IMG/VR virus record: IMGVR_UViG_3300042924_000879
Span: 1-20,174 of that record
Reading direction: 5' to 3' (one strand)
DNA from: a virus
Length of the DNA stretch: 20,174 nucleotides
The position numbers were made by a program, and so were the translations under genes. The notes under the pieces were generated by a model. It had not been told where the DNA came from and did not search any database. It saw nothing but the letters and a program-made list of their open reading frames with translations. This document shows, one piece after another, positions 1 through 7,856 of the stretch; positions within the stretch are counted from its first letter, which is position 1, and the number at the start of each line of letters is the position of its first letter.

Positions 1-1829
1 GCGAATAAAGTACCGCTAACACCGCTTTGCTGATACGCAAAGGCTACTTTATGATAACCAGCAGCAGGATTGCCTAAGGAAATATCTGTACTTTGAATTT
101 GCGCTCTTAATGCGTTACTTGTGTAATATAAAAAAACTCTATTTGATTGAGTGCCGTCACTTAGACCAAAAAGCCTTCTTGTTGTTGAATCGCTTCGTAT
201 CTCAAACTCCGCATAAATCGTACCTTCGGTTTGGCCGATATACCCACTCACCCCCGACACTGTGCAAACCTCCGCGGCGCGGGTTGCAGAGCCTGTTGTC
301 GTGGGGATGTACGAAGTCGGGATTGCGCCTGTTTCAAGTTGTGGTAATGCCGTAAGGAAGCCCTGCCCTGTTGATAAAGCCGCAGGTAATCGCATCAAAT
401 ATGTTACAGGCGAACCCGAAGGCGATGCTCCTGTCGTTATTCGTACCGCCACCCGATACCATCCGTTGCCGTAATTCTCAACGCTACCTGTGCAACTTGT
501 ACTCGTGCCAAGCGTTACGCCTGATGAAGCGATATTGATGACTTGATTCCAAGCTGTTCCACCCCATTGTGCAATATTATTATACTCCATACTCGTGGCA
601 AAATCAACGCCATCGTACTTGAAAAAGCGGCTAATGGTGTATGTTGTACTGCCTGCCAATGCGGATGTACTGCAATTTTGCCAAGCATATCGAATCGTAC
701 CACTCGCCTCATTCTTTGTAATTCTCGCGCTGTTAATGCTGACCGCAGGTGAATCGCTTACAGCCGTGTCGTATAGCACCCCTGCCGCCGAATTAAAGAC
801 CAACCCACTTGGCACTAAATTCTGCGCACTCGGCTCAATCAACCCCGCAGGGCAACCGCCTGTCACAGGGTAATCCAAGCGAAGCACTCCCGAAGCGACC
901 GATTCAATCAAGCCACTCGCATTCACTCGCGTGGCGGTGGTCGCTCGCGTGAAGGTGAAGTCAGGCGGTGCGCCATCTCTCGCCACTCCAAGCATATCAA
1001 CGCTCACAAAGCCACTCGCCGTTCGGATGACAGGCGTAGCAACACTACCCTTCTCCAACTGCGGAGATGCTATGCGAATCGTGTAGTTCAACACCTGACC
1101 GCTTGCTATGGCGTGTCCATAGCGCGTTCTAATTCTATCAGCACCGCCTGTGCCTGCAATTGGTCGTGTGACGCTATACCTTGTAAGATTTGATGTAATC
1201 GCCGATAAATCTAATGAAGTACCAGACACAAATGTTGTTCCTGAAACTTCTTGAATTTGATAGTTAGGACTAACTCCCGAAACCGAACCTGACAATAAAG
1301 ACATATAGAAACTGGCCGTGTACGTCATCCCTGAGGCAAATAACAAATTACCGCTGACAGTTGAAGTCACAGGTTCAGGCCGCAAATTAAAATTACCCGA
1401 AGTCAATGCCGTGCCGCTTACCGTTACGTCAATGTAGTCCACCAACGTGCCATCAGCCGCAGTCGTCTGACCGCTCGCTGAATAGCCAATAGTAATCCCC
1501 AAAGGTGGGGCGACAACACTCCAAGTTGTAGGTGCTACCGAACCAGTCGCACCTGTCATCGTGTTGTTTTGGATGAAGTTGGTGCGGGTGTCAGGAAGTT
1601 GGTTTAGAACAACGCCATTGCGCGTCAGTTGCGGCACAACCAAAATGGAAGGCTGAACAACCGTGCGCTGTTGCACCTCCAACGCCCGCGCATCCAAGCA
1701 ACTGCCCGCCGCTTCCTTTGTTGCGCCATCAGCAGTTGCGCGAATGGTAGCGTCAGCAGTGTTCTGCGCCAGCACGCCCGTGCGCCTCAATGCCTCGAAA
1801 GGCAATGCATATCCGTGCGCTAATGCCAT
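1..1829 (-). CDS. Large modular appendage / tail fibre-like protein (3' end beyond window)
   Basis: The protein starts MALAHGYALPFEALRRTGVL at an ATG sharing the TGATG of the previous gene. It runs 609 codons to the window edge without a stop. Residues 1-80 are a mixed N-terminal region. From about 95 there are two tandem beta modules with similar ends: SPQLEKGSVATPVI (about 255-268) and LPQLETGAIPTSYI (about 495-508). Between them lies a typical phage lead-in (RDGAPPDFTFTRATTATRVN, then LRLDYPVTGGCPAGLIEPSA). After PTSYIPTTTGSATRAAE comes GQTEGTIYAEFEI, an opening of concanavalin/LamG-like domains. These are carbohydrate-binding features, so a host-glycan-binding fibre or tail-spike is likely. 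No catalytic domain is visible in the part present. Confidence 0.82.
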   Translation of the reverse strand, partial: MALAHGYALPFEALRRTGVLAQNTADATIRATADGATKEAAGSCLDARALEVQQRTVVQPSILVVPQLTRNGVVLNQLPDTRTNFIQNNTMTGATGSVAPTTWSVVAPPLGITIGYSASGQTTAADGTLVDYIDVTVSGTALTSGNFNLRPEPVTSTVSGNLLFASGMTYTASFYMSLLSGSVSGVSPNYQIQEVSGTTFVSGTSLDLSAITSNLTRYSVTRPIAGTGGADRIRTRYGHAIASGQVLNYTIRIASPQLEKGSVATPVIRTASGFVSVDMLGVARDGAPPDFTFTRATTATRVNASGLIESVASGVLRLDYPVTGGCPAGLIEPSAQNLVPSGLVFNSAAGVLYDTAVSDSPAVSINSARITKNEASGTIRYAWQNCSTSALAGSTTYTISRFFKYDGVDFATSMEYNNIAQWGGTAWNQVINIASSGVTLGTSTSCTGSVENYGNGWYRVAVRITTGASPSGSPVTYLMRLPAALSTGQGFLTALPQLETGAIPTSYIPTTTGSATRAAEVCTVSGVSGYIGQTEGTIYAEFEIRSDSTTRRLFGLSDGTQSNRVFLYYTSNALRAQIQSTDISLGNPAAGYHKVAFAYQQSGVSGTLF

Positions 1830-2101
1830 CAGGAATAAGCAAATACGTTGCCGCCTGACACTGTGACCGCCGCCAACTTCAAGCCATTACGCGCGCGCAC
1901 AATCATCCCTGTCATCACCGTAATGCCACTCAATCCCAAGTACGTCAGCGCGTTGTTGCCTTCGCTGTCGGTCAAAGTCGTGAAGCTCGTGGATGCATTC
2001 ACCACAAGAAATTCAAACGCCTGACCTGTGACTGCGCCTGTGACTACGGTTATCGCGCCGTAGCCTCCCAGCATCGCGTCTAATTGTTGCCCAATGTTCA
2101 T
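1829..2101 (-). CDS. Small structural-type protein, unknown function (90 residues)
   Basis: The frame is open from further upstream, but the ATG at 2101 (MNIGQQLDAMLGGYGAITVV) is the sensible start: it avoids overlap with the previous gene and lies 15 bases after a GTGGTATTTA motif. The protein is beta-rich and Val/Thr/Gly-heavy (QAFEFLVVNASTSFTTLTDS, TYLGLSGITVMTGMIVRARN). It resembles small decoration or fibre-base proteins in phages, but I do not recognise a named family. Its stop TGATG is shared with the next gene, suggesting coupled translation with the large appendage protein. It could anchor that protein to the virion. Confidence 0.65.
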   Translation of the reverse strand: MNIGQQLDAMLGGYGAITVVTGAVTGQAFEFLVVNASTSFTTLTDSEGNNALTYLGLSGITVMTGMIVRARNGLKLAAVTVSGGNVFAYS

Positions 2102-2116
2102 ATCGCTATTTTTAGT

Positions 2117-2126
2117 TAAATACCAC
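2117..2126 (-). promoter_or_regulatory. GTGGTATTTA motif, copy 4 (before small 90-residue gene)
   Basis: An exact 10-base match directly after the TAA of the neck protein, followed by ACTAAAAATAGCGAT and an ATG. Together with copy 2 it shares an extended pattern of the form TTTAACTAnAAAnnnGCGA. Confidence 0.5.
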
Positions 2127-2630
2127 TTATGTCGGAACTTCGCAAGAATTGTGCGGATATTCAAAGTCAAAGTTGGCAGTCGCCTGCCATCCAGCAACCT
2201 TGTCATCCCTCGCCTCCACGAATCGCGTTGCACTCACCGCATCCTGTAAGGTGTAATCCTTCGCAGGGTCATTCGTGAACTTGCTGATAAAGTCACGCAT
2301 TATATATAAAGTGTCGTTCAGCACCTCGTCTTCGTTGTCAGTCCACCTCGCTACAACGCTACCTGTCACCACTGTTGATAGGTTGCGGCTATCCTCAACG
2401 CGGTCCATCACAAGCACACTCACGCCAAGCGTAAGCGCACCAACATTCGCGGTCATCGATTGCAGGTCAGCAAACAGCAAAGGGTAAACAACCCTATCCC
2501 TGTCCGTTGTCCGCAGGTTTATCGTGTTGTCCGTTCCTATCGCCAGCGGGTCGCCGAAGCCCACGCTGTTGATTTGTGGATGTGCCGCCGCAAAGGTCAG
2601 CAGGTCGTTCTTTAATTGCACCCAACTCAT
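2127..2630 (-). CDS. Neck / tail completion protein (unassigned family)
   Basis: The 167-residue protein begins MSWVQLKNDLLTFAAAHPQI. An N-terminal helix is followed by alternating beta strands (VVYPLLFADLQSM, VLVMDRVEDSRNLSTVVTGS) and a helix with conserved-looking aromatic and Asp positions (TLYIMRDFISKFTND). It ends ATANFDFEYPHNSCEVP. This outline resembles small completion or terminator proteins after connectors in Bacteroidota phages. It lies 39 bases after the connector gene, and a copy of GTGGTATTTA follows its stop directly. The structural role is inferred. Confidence 0.6.
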   Translation of the reverse strand: MSWVQLKNDLLTFAAAHPQINSVGFGDPLAIGTDNTINLRTTDRDRVVYPLLFADLQSMTANVGALTLGVSVLVMDRVEDSRNLSTVVTGSVVARWTDNEDEVLNDTLYIMRDFISKFTNDPAKDYTLQDAVSATRFVEARDDKVAGWQATANFDFEYPHNSCEVPT

Positions 2631-2669
2631 AGTACTGCTTTAATTTGTTAATGTTCTTCGCGTGTGCCA

Positions 2670-3236
2670 TTAAAAAGGATAGAATCGTTTTTCGGGATAA
2701 TCCAATGGGTCACGGAAGCGTCCACGCTTTCCCAATGCCATCCCTGTTTGGTAACTACTGCCGTTCGGGTAAATCGTGTCAATCGCCGTTGGTGGGTTGT
2801 CAAACAATGGGTAACTGGCGTGGTTCTCCTGCAAGTAGCGGGTAATGCGCTCCGTGTACCACTCCGCATCGTTCTTCACCTTGTCCATCAGTTTGAACAC
2901 CTCATCCACGCTCATCGGGTTGCTTTCAGTGCTGGTCCTGCGGTCCATCCCTTTGTTCATATACTTGAAGGAAAGCACCATCGGAAGTTCAAAGTACATC
3001 CATTGCACGATAGCAGGTTGGATGTAATCTTCAAGCAGGGTCGTGTTTAGCGCGGTCACCGAACCGCTCACCACTTGCGTCTGCACTTCTTTGTACAACG
3101 CACTGCCAAGCGCAGGTTGGATGTGCATATCCTGAACCTTGACCAACGTGGGCCTGATTTGGGTATAGGCTACGTTCTCGTTGATGACGCTGTTTTCCAG
3201 CAGGTATTCTTCCGATACAAATAGGGCGATGCTCAT
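2670..3236 (-). CDS. Head-tail connector / head completion protein
   Basis: The 188-residue protein starts MSIALFVSEEYLLENSVINE at a TAATG shared with the portal stop. It has the helical pattern of a DUF6712-like connector family found directly after portal genes in Bacteroidota phages: RPTLVKVQDMHIQPALGSAL, LLEDYIQPAIVQWMYFELPM, then MSVDEVFKLMDKVKNDAEWY and ERITRYLQENHASYP. The short disordered C-terminus (PEKRFYPF) follows. It would bind under the portal and extend the neck. The family name is from memory; the position supports the role. Confidence 0.72.
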   Translation of the reverse strand: MSIALFVSEEYLLENSVINENVAYTQIRPTLVKVQDMHIQPALGSALYKEVQTQVVSGSVTALNTTLLEDYIQPAIVQWMYFELPMVLSFKYMNKGMDRRTSTESNPMSVDEVFKLMDKVKNDAEWYTERITRYLQENHASYPLFDNPPTAIDTIYPNGSSYQTGMALGKRGRFRDPLDYPEKRFYPF

Positions 3237-5287
3237 TACACTACACGTTTAACTGTTGTTCCTTTTTTTACGACTAACTGCTGAACCCACATATGTCTGC
3301 AACTTGGCCTGTGGTTGCCGTTCGGAAGGGTAAACCAACCGCCTCTGCGCTCCCAAACATTCCAGCCAACCAACTGCCCGATGTCGTTTATATCGCTCCT
3401 TGTGTACAACTTTGTCGCGCTCAAATCCAGCATTGTTTGGCAGAACTTGCGGCTTTTGTCGTAGCCATCCGCCTTGCTCAATCCTGCATATTCTGGCCGC
3501 CAATCGTAGCGATAGCGCACCTCCACCACTTCCTCCTCAACTGGCGTTTCTTTCGTTGCGATGTCAATATCGCGGCTAATCGGGAAGCGGTTTTTTTCAA
3601 GAAGGTAAGCAATGCGTTTGCGAATCTTCGCAGGGCTGACCTTCAACGCCTCGGCTATTTCTTTGACCGTTGCCAGCCTGTTCTTCTTGCGATACGCCAT
3701 AATTCGCTTATCCAACTTCTCTTCCTCCTCATCGACCGCAAACGTTTCAGGGTCGCCTTCAAGCGCAAGTTCCCAACTATCAACCACATCAAAGCCTTCC
3801 GCGTCATCGCCATATTGCGACCCAACCGCAGCCAACATCCGCATCTCTGCGTCTTCACCCTGTGCGCTGAACTCGGCTTGGCCATCGGTCAGGAAGTCGT
3901 TAATCTGCTCGGCGGTCAAGCCAAAGCCACTGCCCAGCATCGTGCGGGCCTGCGCCTCGCTAATCTTGCCCGATTGGTAGTTGCGGACAATCCGCATCAG
4001 GTGCTGAAACTGCCGCCCTGTCATCGTCCGCAGTGCCTCGTTCACTGGTTCGCTCGCCAATGCCTCCGCCGCAGGTGCGCCTTCGGGTTGCGTGGCTTCT
4101 TCTTCCAATGGTTCAAGTCCTGCCTTCTCGCGCAGTTCATTCCGCGTCATTATCTGGGTCAGCACCTGTTCGCTCAACTGCTCCGTGACTGGGTCGGTAG
4201 GGCATAAATACAAGCCCTCGATGTCGTTAAACCCTGCGATGTAGTTAATCATCCGCTCGACTATCATCACCCGCGCGTTGACGTAGGTGTTTTTGAAAAG
4301 TTCGTAAGCCTCAATCAATTCCTTCCTTCCACCCAACTGCCCTTCGGTTTTCACGCCGAACAGCATCGGGTTGGTGACGTTGTGCGCGACAAATATCTCC
4401 TCCTGAATCTGCTTGTTCAGCAGGTCAAACTGCTTGTCCAAATCGCTCGGCGTTAGCGACTGGATGCTCGGTGCGCTTTCCTTGCCGCTACTGAACGTCA
4501 GCACAAATCTACCTGCGTTCCCCGCACCGCTGAACTTGCGGCGCATCATACGCTCAATCTCATCCTTTTCTTCCTCCGTAGGTATGCCATCAGCGAAGTT
4601 TATCAACTGCCCACCCCAAAACTGGTTGCGGATGTTGTTGATGTGGAAGCGCGCTATCTCCGCATCACACTCAATGTACGCGAGCGCACCTTGATAGTTC
4701 GGAAGCGGGTAATGCTGAACGCCTGCCGAATAGTGGCGGTAGTAAAACATCTGCTTTCCAACGCGATTCTTCTCATCAAACTTCGGCATCTTCTCCACCT
4801 CGTTGCCTTTCGGGAACTGCTGAATCATACGCGCATCGTACCAATCGGCGATTAGGAACATATCATCATCCAAACTCACCCGTACCTTTTGGAATGGAAC
4901 GTGTTCAACAAAGGCGATGCCGCCACCCCTGTTCCACGTCACTGCAAGTGCGAAGCCGTTAAACAACTCCAAATCCAGCACCAACTTCTCGGTAAGGTCG
5001 TTCAAATCATCCTCAACATTCGGGTCGCGGATGAACTCCTCCGCTCTTGCTTGCTGTTCTACCGTGCCTTTATCGCTTGCCTTCCATCCCTTGCCTACGA
5101 TGTAGTGAACCTTGCCGTTGACGATGGCGCAGTGCTTCGCGCTTTTGTGGTAGTTGTCCAGCAGATAGTACGGGTATTCGTTGCGTTCACCAAACAGCAC
5201 CATATTGGCCTGCTTGTTTTCCAGCATCACAGGCAACTGGTAGTCGGTGGTGGGGATGAAACTGAATGCGAATTTAGAAGCTGACAT
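3236..5287 (-). CDS. Portal protein with C-terminal extension
   Basis: I chose the ATG at 5287 (MSASKFAFSFIPTTDYQLPV), which overlaps the adhesin stop by 14 bases, over one 48 bases further upstream. Residues about 20-400 form the portal body: RNEYPYYLLDNYHKSAKHCA, VHYIVGKGWKAS, RFHINNIRNQFWGGQLINFA, NVTNPMLFGVKTEGQLGGRK and LLNKQIQEEIFVAHN. The portal forms the dodecameric DNA entry ring and the terminase dock. Past it, residues about 410-683 form an extension with a helical acidic linker, a helix-turn-helix-like segment (RLATVKEIAEALKVSPAKIR) and a Trp/Cys/His domain (LVGWNVWERRGGWF, RPSCRHMWVQQLVVKK). That last domain also occurs as a C-terminal module in head proteins of related phages. 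The whole protein is much longer than a minimal portal (about 400-500). Confidence 0.85.
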   Translation of the reverse strand: MSASKFAFSFIPTTDYQLPVMLENKQANMVLFGERNEYPYYLLDNYHKSAKHCAIVNGKVHYIVGKGWKASDKGTVEQQARAEEFIRDPNVEDDLNDLTEKLVLDLELFNGFALAVTWNRGGGIAFVEHVPFQKVRVSLDDDMFLIADWYDARMIQQFPKGNEVEKMPKFDEKNRVGKQMFYYRHYSAGVQHYPLPNYQGALAYIECDAEIARFHINNIRNQFWGGQLINFADGIPTEEEKDEIERMMRRKFSGAGNAGRFVLTFSSGKESAPSIQSLTPSDLDKQFDLLNKQIQEEIFVAHNVTNPMLFGVKTEGQLGGRKELIEAYELFKNTYVNARVMIVERMINYIAGFNDIEGLYLCPTDPVTEQLSEQVLTQIMTRNELREKAGLEPLEEEATQPEGAPAAEALASEPVNEALRTMTGRQFQHLMRIVRNYQSGKISEAQARTMLGSGFGLTAEQINDFLTDGQAEFSAQGEDAEMRMLAAVGSQYGDDAEGFDVVDSWELALEGDPETFAVDEEEEKLDKRIMAYRKKNRLATVKEIAEALKVSPAKIRKRIAYLLEKNRFPISRDIDIATKETPVEEEVVEVRYRYDWRPEYAGLSKADGYDKSRKFCQTMLDLSATKLYTRSDINDIGQLVGWNVWERRGGWFTLPNGNHRPSCRHMWVQQLVVKKGTTVKRVV

Positions 5288-6080
5288 AGGTGTTGTTGTT
5301 ACTTGGTGCAACGTAGGTTTCAACTGCGGGTTCAATGTAGGCCAATCCTGTTTCCACGACCCTTGGCGTTCCCATCAGGAATCTCCGCATCGCTCTTGTG
5401 TAGCGATTTGACGTGCTACCCTTTGAATGCGTGCCTTGATTGCCGTTATTCATATTCACTGTGAAAGCCTGATTAGCATCGGCTTGCGTTGATGACCAAT
5501 AGGTGTGATTTGCAAAGTTGCCCAAGCCATCAGCGGCCAATTTCGTGTACATTTCGGACAATTCATCAAGCGAAGGAAGAAACCAATCGCTATACCCGTT
5601 CAGTATCAATTCATCGCAAAGCCTCGCGCTTATACCCGATGTAGGGCAAACTGCGATAATGTCAGCAGTGTTTAATTGACCATAGCCAATTTCAGATGCA
5701 CTTGCGTCTTGCTGTATTGCCGTTCCCTGACACCCCCACGGCGCGTTCGTTGCTTGGTCAGCCGCCGCGCTAATGTATGCATAGCCGCCATCTTCAAACA
5801 CGAACAAGCCGCCGCCAAGGGTATCACCTGCCGCGTAGCCGTTAGCATCCTGATACACCTCGTATTTGTACTGTCCCTTTTCAAGCGCACCCAACGTAAA
5901 CGTGAAGCGGTCGTATCTCTCCTCGTAACTGGATGCGTTGCTAATCGCGTCAATGTACACCGCCGTGCTGGTGTTCTTCGCGATGTTGGTCAGTATCAAC
6001 TTGTAGATGGTCGCGTTGGTTGCGCGTTCAGTCCACGTGACGTTGATGGTATTCGATTGGCTGGCTTTCAGGTATAGCAT
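5274..6080 (-). CDS. Adhesin-like protein with DUF1566 (Lcl, C-type-lectin-like) domain
   Basis: The 268-residue protein has two parts. Residues 1-95 form a beta domain (NTINVTWTERATNATIYKLI, FTLGALEKGQYKYEVYQ) often found at the N-terminus of Bacteroidota phage appendage proteins. Residues about 96-234 match DUF1566/Lcl: GQLNTADIIAVCPTSG, LCDELILNGYSDWFLPSLDE, MYTKL, TYWSSTQ, and a closing RYTRAMRRF. This fold is used as a ligand-binding surface and in some phages as a variable receptor-binding domain. The tail (ETGLAYIEPAVETY) resembles attachment tails of virion proteins. It starts 6 bases after the preceding glycosyltransferase stop and overlaps the portal start by 14 bases. Confidence 0.75.
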   Translation of the reverse strand: MLYLKASQSNTINVTWTERATNATIYKLILTNIAKNTSTAVYIDAISNASSYEERYDRFTFTLGALEKGQYKYEVYQDANGYAAGDTLGGGLFVFEDGGYAYISAAADQATNAPWGCQGTAIQQDASASEIGYGQLNTADIIAVCPTSGISARLCDELILNGYSDWFLPSLDELSEMYTKLAADGLGNFANHTYWSSTQADANQAFTVNMNNGNQGTHSKGSTSNRYTRAMRRFLMGTPRVVETGLAYIEPAVETYVAPSNNNTYVSF

Positions 6081-6085
6081 TACCT

Positions 6086-7156
6086 CTAAATACCACGCGC
6101 GACTGATTTGTACAAATTCAGCCTTGCCTCGCTGATTTGCTGGATGTCAAACTTGCCCTGCATCTTGGCACGTAGCCGCTCACCCATTTCCTTCGCCATC
6201 GCAGGTTCGTTAATGAATGCCCGCATATACTTATACCACAGTTTGTCCTTCTTTTCAGGCACAAGCCACCCATCCACGCCATTCTCGATGCAATCCGCAT
6301 ACATCGGCACCTCGCTGGCAATAACCGCCTTTCCCATCCACGCCGCCTCCGTTATCTTCAACTCCGACTTCAATCGGTTGAACTTGGTGTCGCGAAGTGG
6401 TGCAAGGCTCACGTCCACCCAATTGTAACCTTGAACGTAGCTGTATATGTCAGCCGCTTGGATGCGTGAGTAGTTGTTGTTCTTGCCCTTGTTGCTGAAC
6501 ACCTGCTCATACCCTTGATAAATCGGGTTGTTTTCGTTCCACCCTGCCAAGTAAATCATATACTTGCCATCCAATTCCACCTCATCCGACAGGCGTTGCA
6601 GTGGTGACCGCATCAGTTCCACATCCTCGGTGTGCTGGGCCGCGCCGAAGTAACCGAACCGCACCCGCTCGCTTTGCGTTGGCTGTTCCTGAAACTGCTT
6701 GTATTGCAAATAAGGCGTGTTCGGAAATATGCTGACGTTCTTGTTGAACTTCACCAACTCATCGCGCAGGTATGTCGTGGTCGTGATGATGTGGTCAGCT
6801 ATGCGGATGTGCTTTTCGATTATCGCAGGCATCTTCGTGTCGTGGTAATGCCTGTAAAAGCTATGCCCTGTGCCTAAATGCCAATAGTCATCCATATCAA
6901 GGATGATGCGCGCGCCGTATTGCCGAAGGATGTTGGCCACCTGCTCAACCGCCTCCAACGGCCCTGCAATCCACGTTCGGTTGTACAAGAATAGGTCAAT
7001 CGTCTTCAACTCATCCTCTTCCATACGCCTGATGTCATCGATGCTGACAAAATCCACCACTCCACCGCATAGGTCGTGAACGGCCGCGTTTGGCATTTCA
7101 AGGCGGTAGTAACTGCATCCTGTTGGGTGTTGGTTGTAAACGATGCATATTCTCAT
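6086..7156 (-). CDS. Glycosyltransferase, GT-B fold (GT4-like), in the structural block
   Basis: The 356-residue protein begins MRICIVYNQHPTGCSYYRLE, an N-terminal Rossmann strand with a loop like those of phage and host GT4 enzymes. ILDMDDYWHL and HIRIADHIITTTTYLRDEL are typical of a nucleotide-sugar transferase that tracks 'D.DD' and 't.T..L...l' motifs. FGYFGAAQHTEDVEL opens the second Rossmann domain. LKSELKITEAAWMGKAVIAS is the donor-binding E-x7-E-like region, and the end is helical. It is full length. A terminator lies just upstream, so it probably has its own promoter in 7157-7190. The next gene is a lectin-like adhesin, hinting that the acceptor may be a tail fibre or other virion protein. 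It is not closely similar to the enzyme at 16385-17251. Confidence 0.87.
   Translation of the reverse strand: MRICIVYNQHPTGCSYYRLEMPNAAVHDLCGGVVDFVSIDDIRRMEEDELKTIDLFLYNRTWIAGPLEAVEQVANILRQYGARIILDMDDYWHLGTGHSFYRHYHDTKMPAIIEKHIRIADHIITTTTYLRDELVKFNKNVSIFPNTPYLQYKQFQEQPTQSERVRFGYFGAAQHTEDVELMRSPLQRLSDEVELDGKYMIYLAGWNENNPIYQGYEQVFSNKGKNNNYSRIQAADIYSYVQGYNWVDVSLAPLRDTKFNRLKSELKITEAAWMGKAVIASEVPMYADCIENGVDGWLVPEKKDKLWYKYMRAFINEPAMAKEMGERLRAKMQGKFDIQQISEARLNLYKSVARGI
6087..6096 (-). promoter_or_regulatory. GTGGTATTTA motif, copy 3 (before adhesin gene)
   Basis: An exact 10-base match at the end of the glycosyltransferase (again Arg-Gly-Ile-stop), 6 bases before the adhesin ATG. Confidence 0.5.
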
Positions 7157-7182
7157 TGTGCAGATTTAAGGGTTTGTGTTGT

Positions 7183-7226
7183 GCAAAAATAAGAAAGCCA
7201 ATGCGACCCTTAACGCACTGGCTTTC
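7183..7226 (-). terminator. Rho-independent terminator after the tail tube gene
   Basis: On the coding strand GAAAGCCA-G-TGCG pairs with CGCA-T-TGGCTTTC (7226-7193) around an eight-base loop, 12 base pairs with one mismatch. TTATTTTTGC (7192-7183) follows. It lies 23 bases after the tail tube stop and separates the capsid/tube section from the glycosyltransferase section. The tract after the stem also contains TATTTTTG, which fits the Bacteroidota -7 consensus TAnnTTTG, but a matching -33 element is not clear. Confidence 0.85.
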
Positions 7227-7249
7227 AACCAACCCAAACTGAACTACAC

Positions 7250-7798
7250 TTAATTCGCGCCGCCTGTGATTTGCGTACCTGACGTCACACCTGCGATGAC
7301 AGTCGATAGCACCTCCCTGCAAGGCTGTGCCTCCATCGCCGTGAACGTCAACTCATAACCACCACGGTCACCCATCGCTGTTCCTGACTGCGCTGTGCCG
7401 CCAGTCACCTCGATGCCATTCGTTTCACCCAACAGCCAATACTTGCCGTTGCGGTCAGTGACAATGGCTAACAACCTGCCGTTGGAAGCAAGGCGCAACT
7501 GATTGCGCACCTCTTGCGTGAGCCTGTTGATGACCAAAGTCATTTCTTGCTGGTAAAAGATAGTGCCGTTTTCAACGCTGGCGTTTGTCGTTTCAGTGAA
7601 CTGACCCACGCCCTTCGGCAATTCGTATTTGTAGAAGGCATTGCTTCCCGAAGCATAACCTGTAAAGCCAGTCACCGTGCCTGTGGTGTTGGTGGCTACT
7701 GACCCTGTTACGTTCCACGATGCAAGCCTAATTTCGCTAATGCCGCCGACATTGTTGCGGCATCCTAATGCATAACCTGATGTAAGTGCGCAGCTCAT
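7250..7798 (-). CDS. Probable major tail (tube) protein
   Basis: The 182-residue protein begins MSCALTSGYALGCRNNVGGI. The 'C.LT.Gy.l.C....GGI..I' opening, the YELPKGVGQFTETTNASVEN centre, FYQQEMTLVINRL and the GETNGIEVTGG to GGYELTFTAMEAQ region resemble a tail tube family in Bacteroidota siphophages. The beta-rich character and size fit a tube subunit. It has its own terminator downstream and an A-rich leader (AACAAGAAAAAATATG) upstream, consistent with strong separate expression. The alternative is another abundant head-associated protein; position next to the capsid gene does not distinguish the two. Confidence 0.65.
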   Translation of the reverse strand: MSCALTSGYALGCRNNVGGISEIRLASWNVTGSVATNTTGTVTGFTGYASGSNAFYKYELPKGVGQFTETTNASVENGTIFYQQEMTLVINRLTQEVRNQLRLASNGRLLAIVTDRNGKYWLLGETNGIEVTGGTAQSGTAMGDRGGYELTFTAMEAQPCREVLSTVIAGVTSGTQITGGAN

Positions 7799-7820
7799 AT
7801 TTTTTCTTGTTTATAGTGTC

Positions 7821-7852
7821 AAAAGAAAAAGAAGGGCAGGTTTCCCTGCCCT
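7821..7852 (-). terminator. Rho-independent terminator after the major capsid gene
   Basis: On the coding strand an 8-bp perfect stem AGGGCAGG / CCTGCCCT closes a GAAA tetraloop (7852-7833). A T-rich tract TCTTTTTCTTTT (7832-7821) follows directly. It starts 4 bases after the capsid stop codon, so it is well placed to limit read-through into the tail tube gene. Confidence 0.88.
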
Positions 7853-7856
7853 GTCA

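Noticed and set aside
3293-4207. Long plus-strand open frame (304 codons) opposite the portal gene
   Set aside because: It mirrors the codon pattern of the portal gene, its product is Cys/Leu/Arg-rich without family features, and no plus-strand gene is otherwise supported.
7799-7820. TTGACA-like and TATAAA-like strings before the tail tube gene as a sigma-70 promoter
   Set aside because: They are only about two bases apart, not about 17, so they cannot form a sigma-70 promoter.
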